A stretch of DNA of 64,000 nt, from positions 63,042,727-63,106,726 of the forward strand of contig JAKGHH010000007.1 in NCBI GenBank assembly GCA_022828595.1, given 5' to 3'. The stretch's first letter is position 1. The number at the start of each line of letters is the position of its first letter. Under the pieces are notes generated by a model that ran no database searches, was not told the DNA's origin, and saw only the letters and a program-made list of their open reading frames with translations. Shown piece by piece: positions 11,451 to 22,009 of the stretch. The position numbers and the translations under genes are program-made. The stretch is from Nelumbo lutea. Lineage: Eukaryota > Streptophyta > Magnoliopsida > Proteales > Nelumbonaceae.

Positions 11451-12460
11451 ACAATACTTGTGGGTCATCCTCTCCTCTGGAATTTAGCATTTCCCTTTTC
11501 CTTATAAGATTCTTGGTAACACACCCCTATCGTCAACATTATTGGATCTGTTTCTTCCACGATCTTCTCAAACAATTGGTATATGGTTTAAAAAATCAGT
11601 TTTATGGCTATGAAATTGACAATAACTACACTTATAGATCTAGAAACAACAATAATTGCTTCAAAAAGTGATAGATCCTACAAGCATAAATTCATTGATG
11701 ATTTTGAAGTAGAGCTGGAAAGCCCCCATGTTTGTCAAACTATAATCATTACGAAAAGCACTGAGTAGTTGGTGGATTGGCATCATAAAACAAGCTATTT
11801 AACAATGGAATAACCAGTAAGACTTTGTTTCACACACACACAGCTACAAGTATAAAACTCAAATCACAATTATTACTCGTACTCCAACTTAAAATGCAAC
11901 TCCCATAGTACTTAATTAATGACTCCGAAATGTTAACCACAACTATTAAAAGTGCAACTCAAACTACAAGCCAAATCCCATGTATGATGCATAAAAGATA
12001 GCAATACACTTGCTGGTACAAAATCCAAAAATACCTAAAAATTTCATAAAATTCCATATGTAACCACATGGATCCTGAATTAGTGGGTCAGAAACTGATT
12101 CACCAAAGTGGTCTGAAAAATTCAATTCAACATCATATGCTCGAGAGTAGATGAAGTTAATGGCTTCCAGTCCATTGGGAAATTTTTAGGAAATTCAGTT
12201 TTGTATTATTTGGTCATTTTATGCAATGATATTTTTCAGAGGTGGGTTCCTGTCAGATTTCAGGTCCACCCCAAGGTTTTTGAACCACTTGTCCTCCAAT
12301 AAAAGGTGTTTCTATCATCATGGTACAAGATCCTTGCCTGAAGGATTAGACATGGACGCATATGTTATTTTATTTTTCTTCTTTCTTTTTCTACTATTAT
12401 CTGCCTGTCCCCTCCCATCTGTACTTGTGTATAAAACTTATTTTTCCCCTTGTCATCCAG

Positions 12461-12562
12461 GGTCATAATATCTGCAGACATTATAAACGCAACGGGAACT
12501 GTGGGTTTGGGCCAGACTGCAAATTTCACCACCCAGTAAATTGCAACTCTCAAGCTTCATGA
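12461..12562 (+). CDS. CCCH gene last exon with intact finger
   Basis: 102 bp, 34 codons including TGA, acceptor tgtcatccag. It encodes GHNICRHYKRNGNCGFGPDC then KFHHP: C-X8-C-X5-C-X3-H complete. It joins in phase 0 to the GLPLRP of the exon ending at 6824, giving the family arrangement RP-G-x-x-x-C. The protein ends 11 residues after the finger, shorter than most relatives, which often have a longer tail. Confidence 0.85.
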   Translation, partial: GHNICRHYKRNGNCGFGPDCKFHHPVNCNSQAS

Positions 12563-14754
12563 ATTGTGTGGTGTCCCCTCCAAGTTATCCCCATCTTTGG
12601 CATGAGATTGGAGGGTGGGTATGGTGGAATGTGGAAATGGTGGCCCCAGGTAAGTAATCAGCAATGAGCTTGATTGTATTCGTCCTGCATTCCATTTCTG
12701 GAAGGTATGGTCCTCTGTCTAGAAAAACAAGGTGGCCTCTGATAAGAGTTGTTGAATGTGGAAATGGTGGCAAAGCTCTTAACTAACAGTCTGCATGAGA
12801 TTTTTGTATAAATGTATTCACATTTTCTATCAAAGAACATAACAAATAGAATAAAATGATGTGCAATTTCTTTTTTTTTTTATTTGGAAGGCAGTTTCTT
12901 GTTGCCATGGTTTCTGTAGGCTGACATATGTGTGTATGTGCTTTGTTTTTGTTTTTAATAGATGCTAGTCAGCACGGGCTTTATTTACAAGCAAAATTGA
13001 GGATGAAGCTCTATGAAATTTTCAATTAAATGGTGCCCATCTAAGTTCGATTCAATTATTATTTTTTGGGATTATATCTAGTTTATCCAATCACAATTTA
13101 AGTTGTGCTTTAGTTAGAGTGGACAATTTCCTATTCTCTAGATGAATTTGTATTTTTTTCTTAATTTTAATTTTAATTTTTTTTCAAAAATAAATTTTTA
13201 ATTAATTTTTATTGATTTATTGTAATTCTTTTTATTATTTTTAAGTCAAATTATAAAAAACATCCAAATAACAGTAAACCACCTTTGTGTTTTGACCCTA
13301 ACAATGGCCTCACCTGTAGTTTTGAAAAAAAAAATGAAAATACCTCCTTTGCCTCAACTTTTCAACAAAGACTTACCAAAATACCCTTATCATTGTTAAC
13401 ATATTAAGTTTCAACTTTATCCTCTACTGATTTATTTTGCTAGACAACCTTCAAAGAACAATTCTCCTTGATGAAGTGAAATAAAATTAATGCATTACAT
13501 CAACAATTTTTTTTGGAATGATGACTAAAGGAAGGTATTTACACATTTTTTCAAAACAATAGAGGAGATTTTTGTTAAGGTTAAAACACTAGGAAGTTTC
13601 ATAGGATTGTTAGAAAACCCGACTTTTCTATTTTTTTTATTTTTAAATGGAATTTAAAATAATTAAATTATATTTAAAATTAATATTCTATATTAATTTT
13701 TGAAATTAGTAAAAATTAAACTTAAACAAGTATATTAAGTTTTAATTTTTTGATAGAACTCAAGTTAGTTTTAAATTAGTAAAAAATGTTTATAAAACTA
13801 ACAACTTTTAGATAATTGTGTATTAGTTTTATATATTAATTTTAATTTGATATTAGTTTTTTATTTATCTTATTCTTTTATTAATTAATTTTTTTATGAT
13901 ATTAATAAAATATTTTTGTCAATAACAATAATTAATAATTGTTTAATTTTATTTAAGTAACTTACTAAATTATTTTGTTAGATTAATTAAATTGTATTAT
14001 TTTCAAATGTTATATAAATGGATTATAATTTTAAGGTGGAGGTAGATTATTTAGTGTAATAATTTATCATTGAAAGTCTTAATTTCAATATAATTAATCT
14101 TTGCTAATAATTACAATTTAATGTAAATATATCTAATATATATTTAAAGTTAATGAATTTAATGGAGCAATGGAGATGAGAGAGAATTAGTGGCATTAGT
14201 TACTGAAGGAGAGTGTTAAAGGCATATGATTAATGAGAGTTTATTAAAAGAGTTGATGGAAAAGAGGAGAGAGAAAGAGAGAATTGATGGTAGGTTAATG
14301 AGGAGTGTTTAAAATCTTAAAAGTGATTGGTAAATACTTCAGTTATTTTATTCAATTTTAAAATTAAAAAAATTTAAAAGAACCAGAAAAAATATAAGGG
14401 ACTTTGAGAGAACCAAAAAGCAGGAAAGTGCCCCATTGGCACATTCCATTTTAATATAATAGATAAGTGTAAGTTATACATTTATATATCTACAATAACT
14501 ACACATATGAGTAAAGTAGAACCGCCCAACAAAGTTTGGACCTTCTGACCACGATACATTCATCCAGTTGCATATTGGGAACATTTCGTGGGCTGATATT
14601 CCTGATGTGGGGCTGAATGAACTGGCCAACAATATAATGTGGTCAGCAGATTCGGACTATTATCCTTAAGCGTCTGGATTGTTTGAGAAATTTTATTGGG
14701 CTATTCTATTTTACCTCCAGTCCAATCCTGCTGGGATAATGTCTGGTTCTTTGA
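12563..14754. other. AT-rich flank without genes
   Basis: After the CCCH stop codon comes a likely 3' UTR and then, from about 13040 to 14470, very AT-rich sequence with no coding potential on either strand. A fold-back element is recognisable at 13255-13620. From 14521 a coding-like remnant begins. Confidence 0.55.
13255..13620. mobile_element. Fold-back MITE-like element
   Basis: The segment 13260-13350 read backwards on the minus strand (gaggtattttcatttttt, ttcaaaactacaggtgagg, ccattgttagggtcaaaac) resembles 13535-13615 on the plus strand (aaggtatttacacatttttt, caaaacaatagaggag, tttgttaaggttaaaac). The two arms of about 80-90 bp surround about 180 bp of other sequence. The exact ends and target duplication are not clear. 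Confidence 0.5.
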
Positions 14755-14767
14755 GTTGGGACAGGGC
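14521..14767 (+). other. Unidentified coding-like remnant, interrupted by LINE-5 and hAT
   Basis: One frame is open from about 14524 except for a single TAA at 14667-14669 (GPSDHDTFIQLHIGNISWAD near the start; EKFYWAILFYLQSNPAGIM later). When the insertions 14768-22727 and one copy of the target duplication are removed, the frame runs on at 22741 (LLIESAQLIWEGHSTFNQN) to a TGA at 22808-22810. I do not recognise the product; it could be an old transposon or gene fragment, or chance. Confidence 0.35.
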
Positions 14768-15154
14768 GTTTTTTTTTTTGCAAGATAAATTAATTATATT
14801 ATAATAACGAAACATTTACAAAGTTTTTTACATCCAGGATTTCATAAAGCAAAAGGAAGTGATCCTGTCCAGTAGATTTTGCTAATTGCACTACCTTGTG
14901 GGCCGGCCGGGAGATTGTAGCCTCTATTTAGAAAATAAAAGGAAATAGAGGAAAATTTTTTAGCGAAGTCTTTTGGTTTGAAAGAAAAGAGAGTGGACTG
15001 CTGGTTCAATGCTTGGATCACTTCCTGAGAGTCCGAACATACTATAAGATCTGAGGGGGCCAAAAAAGTGACATTCTGAAGTGCCTGTAAAATCGCAAAT
15101 AATTCAGCAGCGTTAATCGAAGAAACAGAATCCGCAAATACCTATACAATCAAA
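14768..15154 (-). mobile_element. LINE-5: short 5'-truncated LINE insertion
   Basis: A T-run at 14769-14779 is the A tail of a minus-strand LINE. Reading leftwards from about 15130 the RNase H domain gives SINAAELFAILQALQNV, LIVCSDSQEVIQALNQQS and so on to a stop just before 14842. The insertion is flanked by gttgggacagggc at 14755-14767 and by the same sequence on the other side, now split by the hAT element (15155-15162, and complete at 22728-22740). Only 387 bp long. Its RNase H differs from the LINE-1/LINE-2 group. Confidence 0.85.
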
Positions 15155-15939
15155 GTTGGGACTGGAGGTGTAAATCTGGCCGTGCCAACTACGGCCCGCA
15201 CGGCATGGCACAATGGCGTGTGGGCTGTGTCAGGCCCGGCATGATGGTTCGTGTTGTGTTGGGCCTGGGGTTTGAAGTTCACACGGGCCAGTACGGCATG
15301 GCTCACGGACCCATAGCAGGTTACGCTCGGCCTGCCCGAGAACTAGCGTTGGGGACTCTCCCCCCTCCCCCTTGCTAGTTTCAGCATTGTAGGGGTTATT
15401 TACAGAAATACCCCCCCCCCTAATAGCTATATAGGAGGTATTTATGTATTTTGGTTATTGGGGAGAAGAAATGATACAAATGCCCCCAACAATTATATAA
15501 CAGCTAGTTTAGGGGACATTTTTTCAATTCCTATAAATATAACCATATCCTCCACCATTCTCATCACACCAATTCAACAATTCTCTTAATCTCTTCTCTA
15601 GTTCTCATACTTTCTCAAGTTTCAATCTCCCAATCTCTTAAATTCTCAATTTCTCATACATTTTCTGAACTCTGATTGGTTGATTCTTCAATTCTCAACT
15701 TTATTGAAGTTTCAACAAGAAAAAGGCTTGTTCAACCGGCTTAAGTATCTCAAGTTAGCAATTTGGGAGCCTTGGACTCTTGGAGTTGAAAGGCTTCAAC
15801 GTTGAAATCAATTTGGGATTCCGAATCAGTAATCTGGGTAAGTCTAATTAAATTAATTTTTATTTTTTTAGAATTTAAAAAAAAATGATCGGCTCCTCCT
15901 GAAACCAATTCCCCAATATGTTCAATGTCGATGATATTT

Positions 15940-16809
15940 AGTCACATCATGATAGTGTTAGCACCGATATGGATGCTATTGATATTGATGAAACTTCCAC
16001 TCCTACTATAAATACTAAGGGAAAGAAAAAGAGGGCCTCTTGAGGGGAAGGGAAAAAGAGTTGTTTGCCAAAAATGTAGGAAAGACTTTAGCTATTGCAA
16101 CAAGGGTGGTACTGGCCATTTGAGCAGACATTTGAGCACCCATGAGAATGAAGACGAAGAAGAAGAAGAAGGGAGAGAAACAACACAAACACAAATTGGG
16201 CGTAGAGGGGGTGGTACATTTAAATATTCTCAAGAAAAAATAGTGCAAGAATTAGCAAAATACATTGTACATGTTGAACAACCATTTTTATTAGCTGAAG
16301 ATACTAAACTTGAAATGGTTACGTAATTATGTAAATCCACAATATAAAAAGTTTATAGGAATACTATTAGATCAGATGCTTTAAAAAATTTTTTATTCTT
16401 ATAAATAAAATTTAATTTATATGTTATCAAATCTTAATTCTAAAGTTGCAATTACTTCTGATTTTGGACTTCTAAATTTAACATAAGTTGTATTTGTGTT
16501 ACTAGTCATTTTATTGATGAAAATTGGTTTTTAAATGAAAGAATTTTAAGTTTTACTAGGCTTGACACTGGCCCAGTTATTGTTGCAAGAATTTTAAATA
16601 CTTTACATGCTTATGGAATTGAGAAAAAACTATTTTCTATTACTTTTGATAATGCTAGTAATAATGATTTAGTAATAAATATTTTAAAGTCCCAATTAAA
16701 ACCATGTTTAAATGGTAAATTATTTCATATCAGATGTGCATGTCACATCTTAAAGTTATGTATTCCGGATGCTTTAAATATTATTTCTACTCACATTTCT
16801 AAAATTAGA

Positions 16810-16864
<55 letters not shown>

Positions 16865-17478
16865 GTTCAGGAGCAAAAAAGCAAGAATATATATATATAT
16901 CTCAAAATTTTGTTATAATATATAAACATTTTATATTAGATGTTAAACATAGATGGAATTCTACCTATGTTATGTTAGAAAGTTATATTTCTCACAAACA
17001 ATTTCTTAATGATTTTTATAATGCAAAAATGCCTACTAATATTATATTTGGGGAATATTGGGAAATGACAATTTGTATAAGAGATTTTTTAAAACATTTT
17101 TTTTGATGCAACTAATGAATTATTGGGTATTTATTATCCAACTAGTTGTAATTTACCTTATCAATTAATAGTGATTAGTGATTGTTTTGCAAAATATAGA
17201 AATAATCCACAATTTAAAAGTATTGTTGAAATAATGGAAAATAAATTTAAAAAAATATTAGAAGAACATTTCAACTATTTATTGCTTAGCTACAATATTA
17301 GATCCTAGGATTAGGAAAGATGGTTTAGATATTTCACTTGAAACATATTGTGAAAATATGAATATTGAAATTGGAAATAAAAAAGAAGAAATTAATACTT
17401 TATTATTTGAAATGTACAATTTATATGAATCTGAAGTAATAGGAAATAATTCTACAAGTTGTACAGCTGCATCTTCTA
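15940..17478 (+). pseudogene. hAT transposase, BED finger and core (broken)
   Basis: An acidic N-terminal part (TDMDAIDIDETSTPTI) leads to a BED zinc finger at 16066-16131: VCQKCRKDFSYC then GTGHLSRHLSTH, with the expected C-x2-C and H-x3-H. Further on come FDNASNN at about 16648 and FHIRCACHILKLC at about 16723 (transposase core), HRWNSTYVMLES at about 16951, and LDPRIRKDGLD at about 17300. A (TA)n run at 16815-16858 and several stops break the frame. The part to 17478 is followed by the Copia insertion; the protein resumes at 20897. Confidence 0.88.
16815..16858. repeat. (TA)n microsatellite
   Basis: About 22 TA units inside the hAT transposase reading frame, which they disrupt. Confidence 0.9.
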
Positions 17479-20400
17479 TTGTTATGAGTTTCTCTTTGGC
17501 CTTTGTCAGACAAGGTTCAGAGCCGTTTTCAGGTAAACCTTTCTGTCCAGTGAGTGTTCACCCATCATATTCAGGTTACGCCAAGGTACCGTGAGAGAGT
17601 TCCCATTTTTTGGTGAAGCCTCTCCCACATCGGTCTATGATGCCTCTATCATCTTATAAAACACTTTGACAGATTCAACAACAAATGGATAGCCCAATTT
17701 TATGGTGTGTTTCCTCATTACTGAAGGACCCATCATTGTGCTAATGATGGAAGGCCTTTAGAGAGTCCATCATATGGATCTCCCTATCTCATGCACTCAT
17801 ATTTGCTGGAGGGAACAAAATTATGCCCTAGTTCTAATTTAGGTCAAACCAAAGTGGCTCCCACTGACTTTTCTAAAGTCATATTTCTGGTGGGCCTTAA
17901 CCGACTAGGGTTTTCACATGCGTCCCTTTTCAGGGTAGTGGGGCTCACCAAGTAAGGAGGGGGTCATCCAATGACCTTAAGGGATGCCATGGCAATGATG
18001 TGCATTCAGCCATGGTATGCGCAAGAGCCACTAACGAGTCATCATGGGCCAAGTGCTTATAGCCCATGGTTGTAGCACATCAAACATCCAAACATCATGT
18101 AAAGGAAGAATTGATTCAATCAATTAACTGTTGTAAATTCCATTGAACAACCCATTTAAAATCCACAACATTAACAATTAAAGTCGACTATGTATATGGG
18201 CTGAATCGCAGTTAGCAATTCGGCCCATATAGCATTTCTCAAAGAGTGGGCTTTTAAAACTGGGCTTTACAGGTGGGCCGAATTAATCCCTGCAATTCAA
18301 CATCATATTTGGAACTGCAAGAGGGAGAAAAATGGACTGAAAACAGTCCATTTCAAACCCTAGATTCGGTCCAAATAATTTTGGTCCAATCTATTCCGAA
18401 ATTGTTCGAAACTGATTTTCAATTCAAGAATTAATTCATGAATGATCTGAAATTAATAAGATTGAATTAAACAAACACAAAGCGAGTATGGACTGTTCGC
18501 ACCACCTGCAAAACAGAGGTTAATCACTAGGGTTGCAATTTCAGTAACTGCAAATCGCAGAAAGCGATCTCTCTATTTGCAGATCTCCAGCGCCACCTTC
18601 TTCTTCCTTCTTCTTCAATCAAGAAAATAAAAAAATACAGAAATCCTATTTCTATTAATTACATTCTTGATCAAATCCTATACATTCAGTCTAGAAAATA
18701 AAAAAAAAAAATATATACAGACCGAATTGAATAAATTAAATAAAGAAAAGGAAAAAGGGTGTGCACCATCTGCACCAAATCTGCACTGCGATCTCCAGGT
18801 TCGAAATTAATTTCAGATCAATCGCCCTTAACAAGAAACAGTTTCTTGAAAAAAAAAAGAAAACAATCTGCGCAAATCTTGGCAGAACATCTTCTGTCCA
18901 TCTGCGCAAGTTCAGATCTGGTTTTCTTTTGGTTCAAGATTCGAACTTGTGGCACTGATACCACTGAAAGAATGGTAGGATCCATCTTATGGATGCCAAA
19001 AAGATTTTGGAATGGGTGGGCAAATTTCAAAAATTTTCCTACCTTCTCCCAACTGGGAATCACATTCCCTAATTTAAGAATACGATATTCAAGGATCCTA
19101 CTTGAACCATAATCGAACCAGATCTAAACCAAAGACAAGGGAGGGATTATACCTGATCCAGAGATGCAGTATCTCCCAAAGTTGGTGTTCACGCCCAAAG
19201 GAGGAACCAAGATCTGCTCCTACTGAAGATGACACAGCAACTGTGGAATAGAACCAGAAGGGTGCGTCCTACACACTGAATCCTTCTAAAGAACCCTCTG
19301 GAAACTCTAAGCACCAAATCTTTTCAGTCTCCTTTTGCAAAATTGATATCAAGAACTGATTTCTTGATTTCTTTCTTCTTCAAAGATTGAATCTTGTGAG
19401 AAAGAATGGCGGTGGCTGGAGGAGAACTCCTGGGAGGAAGATTTCTGAATTGCTTCTCTTCTCTATGGAGTGAGTATGAGATCTAATCTCTATTTGTAGG
19501 ATATTTTTCTGTACACAACCCCTTGTTCGAAATCTGATGATGTTCTCTCAGGGTTTCTCCTCTTTTCTTATTGATTAAGCAACCTCCTCAAAAGGAGTTA
19601 TCCCAATCCAAATCAATATCTGGATAAGGGATAATCTTAATCCTATCTGCAGATTAGGTTAGCTTACTCCTGATCTTATCAGGAGGTTACCAAATTCAAG
19701 TCTGATTTGAATTTGGTTTCCCATAGTGGATTAGGTTAAAGGCCCAATCTTTCTGCTAACTTTAATCCCAAATATGCCCCATTAGTGGGTGATCATATCA
19801 GCCCAGTTTGAAATGGGCTTTTGGCCCATTAAGTGTTCAGTGCTTAACTAGTTTCCAATTTGCTGCCCAGTTGGGCTTCTTTGTATGGCGTGGGACCCAA
19901 GCATTGATCTACACACCAACCACGTGGATTCGGCCGAGCCTTTATTACAAGGCCTAGCCGAATTCACTGAGAAAACTCAGTGAACCCCTGAGCCCATCAC
20001 ATGGACCCTTGGGCCCAATGCTTACATTAAGTGGTCCCTGGGCCAAACCATCTTATAAAAACCCAGGGACTGTGGGCAGGTGCAAGATTATCCCATCAGG
20101 TATTATCCTAAATGATATTACACTTAACCGCTCAACCCATAATGATCAAGCACTGCCCGACAAGAGAGGACCTCTCCCTCGGCTGCAAGGAACAGTGCTA
20201 CACTCTCCACTCACATGAACCCCGGAAATTAAAACCATTTGCAAACATTTTGAAATTGTACATATATATATTAATTTTGCAAAAAAAATTCCAACGATTG
20301 AAATCAACTGCTGGCGGTTTGGTTTCCATCAGAGAGAATGCATTCCCGATCATTACCTTTTTTCGACAAAGGGGCTGATCCTGTTACTATGATCACCCAC

Positions 20401-20896
20401 TCAGACGAATTCTCAATTTGCCCCAACATGCCCAGGTTTTGACCCCCGCTAAGGATCTCACTGATTGACATATCAAAGACAACCCGATCCAACACCTAGT
20501 GATGTATCATAATCGAGTTTAGGGGTCAGTTGTAACTTTCCAGTTTTGCCCATTTGTCCCCAAGGTCCAGGGCAATATTGGAAATCTGGTCCAATTCAAG
20601 GATTCAAGTAATCTCATACTGCATGTGCCTTGGGTCTCACCCTGGTGGCCGAGACAGGCCATCCCAACACTTAGTGGCACACTAGCATCTGCCTTGGTAG
20701 GATGAATCTCCTCAAACTCATCCAATGGCTATGAACATTTAAAACTAACACGAGTCTCAATAAGTGTCCAGTTTTAGGGTCTTACACAGAATTATACTAA
20801 ACAACATGAATCAAACTTGCACTTTATTTATTTACACTAAATATCAAAAGTACATCAATTCAAATTGAAGCTAAGGGCATACAAAACTGTCCAACA
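17479..20896 (-). mobile_element. Partial Ty1/copia element: 5' LTR, primer site and leader only
   Basis: On the minus strand: a 1.9 kb LTR (20896-18965), one base, a primer-binding site tggtatcagtgcc (18963-18951), then about 1.47 kb of non-coding leader-like sequence to 17479. No gag or pol and no second LTR are present. The insertion interrupts the hAT transposase and is bounded by an 18-bp perfect direct repeat (17461-17478 and 20897-20914). The LTR is the same family as 47515-49194 and 54939-56853. Confidence 0.75.
18965..20896 (-). repeat. 1.9 kb Copia LTR, copy R1
   Basis: Begins tgttggacag (minus strand, at 20896) and ends ccattctttca (at 18965), so TG..CA. It matches the solo LTR at 54939-56853 in inverse orientation and the LTR at 47515-49194 over its length, for example the block around actgcccgacaagagaggac (20151-20170). 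One LTR end adjoins the primer-binding site, which fixes the 5'-LTR orientation. Confidence 0.85.
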
Positions 20897-21196
20897 GTAC
20901 AGCTGCATCTTCTACTGCTGAACTTGAGCCTAGTAGTAGAAGAGAAAAGATTTTTTATTTGATAAGTAGAAGGCAGAAATCTGCTACCACAACAACAAGT
21001 TCATTTACCGAATTTAATTTTTATTTACAAGCAAATTTTTCCACTTTAGGTGAGGGAACAAATAATTTTGATATTTTAGCCTAGTGGAATGAATATTCAA
21101 AAAATTATCCATTTCTCGCCACCATGATACGTGATCTACTAACCCCTCGGGTACCTACAATTTCATTGGAGTCTTGTTTTAGTGTAGGTATTAGGA

Positions 21197-21305
21197 CGTA
21201 GTTGTCAAGGCAACTAGGCGAGGCTAAGCGACCATGGGGCGCCCAAGCACCTAGGCAATGGAATCTATAAATATTAAATCTATAGATTTCAGCCATATAA
21301 TCATA

Positions 21306-21350
<45 letters not shown>

Positions 21351-22009
21351 GATAGGTTCGGCTGTAAAAACTGAAGTGAGAAGTGAGAACAATGACCGAA
21401 TCAGTGAAGGGAGGAGAGGAGTATAGGGTGGAGCCCCTGTTTTTTCAAAAAAAAAAAGCAAAAAAAATAATAATAAAAGATGATGATGAGTGGAGAAAGG
21501 GAGGACTGAGGAGTATAAGGGCAGAGCCCTGTTTTTTGAAAAAAAAAAATGTGTCTGAGCTGAGAAGAGAACTCAGGACTGATTTGACTGAAATCTAGAA
21601 AAGAGAAGAAGAAGAAGAAGAAGAAGAAGAAGAAGAAGAAGAAGAAGAAGAACTTACCTGCTGAAGCTAAGGTGCGATGGAGTTGGGCTGGGGCTTGAAG
21701 CCTTCGGTTCTCTTCCTCTCCAATCGAACAAAAAAAAAAACCCTTATGACATAAAGAAAAAACAGGCTGTATACTTGGTCTTAATACTAAAATGATATCA
21801 TGTAACCAAATTTATTTTAAAAGAATAAAACATCCAATAAAATATCAAAATAATAAATTAAAAAAAAATAGTTTTTAGATGAATGTAGGTGCCCACCTAG
21901 GCGCCTGCTTAAGTCTTTGGGCGGGCGCCTAATATGCAAAACTTATGGCGTTTGGGCAAGGTGACCATGAAAAACCGCCTAATCGCCTAGGCGTCACCTT
22001 GACAACTAT
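21197..22009. mobile_element. Mutator-like non-autonomous element (813 bp)
   Basis: Ends cgtagttgtcaaggcaac (21197-21214) and, inverted, cgtcaccttgacaactat (21992-22009), giving a terminal inverted repeat C(G/A)TAGTTGTCAAGG. Flanked by a 9-bp duplication gtattagga (21188-21196) and gtattaggg (22010-22018), the length typical of Mutator-like elements. The subterminal regions hold repeated gcctaggcg motifs. No transposase is encoded; the interior carries (AT)n and (GAA)n runs. The hAT reading frame continues across it. Confidence 0.82.
21603..21652. repeat. (GAA)n microsatellite
   Basis: About 16 uninterrupted GAA units inside the Mutator-like element; a run of AT dinucleotides lies at 21309-21345 in the same element. 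Confidence 0.9.

Larger units (their letters stand above)
6825..12460 (+). other. 5.6 kb last intron of the CCCH gene
   Basis: Starts gtaagt, ends tgtcatccag. No coding exon of the gene is seen inside. It contains an AT-rich segment with short inverted motifs of the type aaaccgaa/ttcggttt (7139-7260), a GC-richer block with LTR-like character at about 7640-8040 (no target duplication found), a promoter-like tttatataag at 9735-9744, and two LINE 3' fragments at 10480-11450. The remainder, including 8300-9650 and 11450-12220, shows nothing I can name. Confidence 0.6.
3468..12562 (+). pseudogene. CCCH-type zinc finger gene (ZFN family), decayed copy
   Basis: Plus-strand split gene of the plant ZFN/C3H family, whose members carry several C-X8-C-X5-C-X3-H fingers and act as nuclear or cytoplasmic RNA- and DNA-binding regulators. 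Well-supported exons: 5301-5420, 5681-5977, 6581-6824 and 12461-12562, all with AG and GT borders and phase-0 joints. The family linkers FLGLPIRP before one finger and GLPLRP before another identify it. Signs of decay: the finger in exon 5301-5420 has lost its cysteines (RKFGNDSRHNHP); exon 6581-6824 has a one-base shift near 6747-6752 that creates TAG at 6767; and the N-terminal exons are uncertain in a duplicated region. Two fingers remain complete. I call it a pseudogene, though an assembly error at the shift cannot be excluded. Confidence 0.75.

Noticed and set aside
16815..16858. Centromeric or telomeric repeat
   Set aside because: Simple TA dinucleotides; no telomere-type or satellite monomers are seen anywhere in the window.
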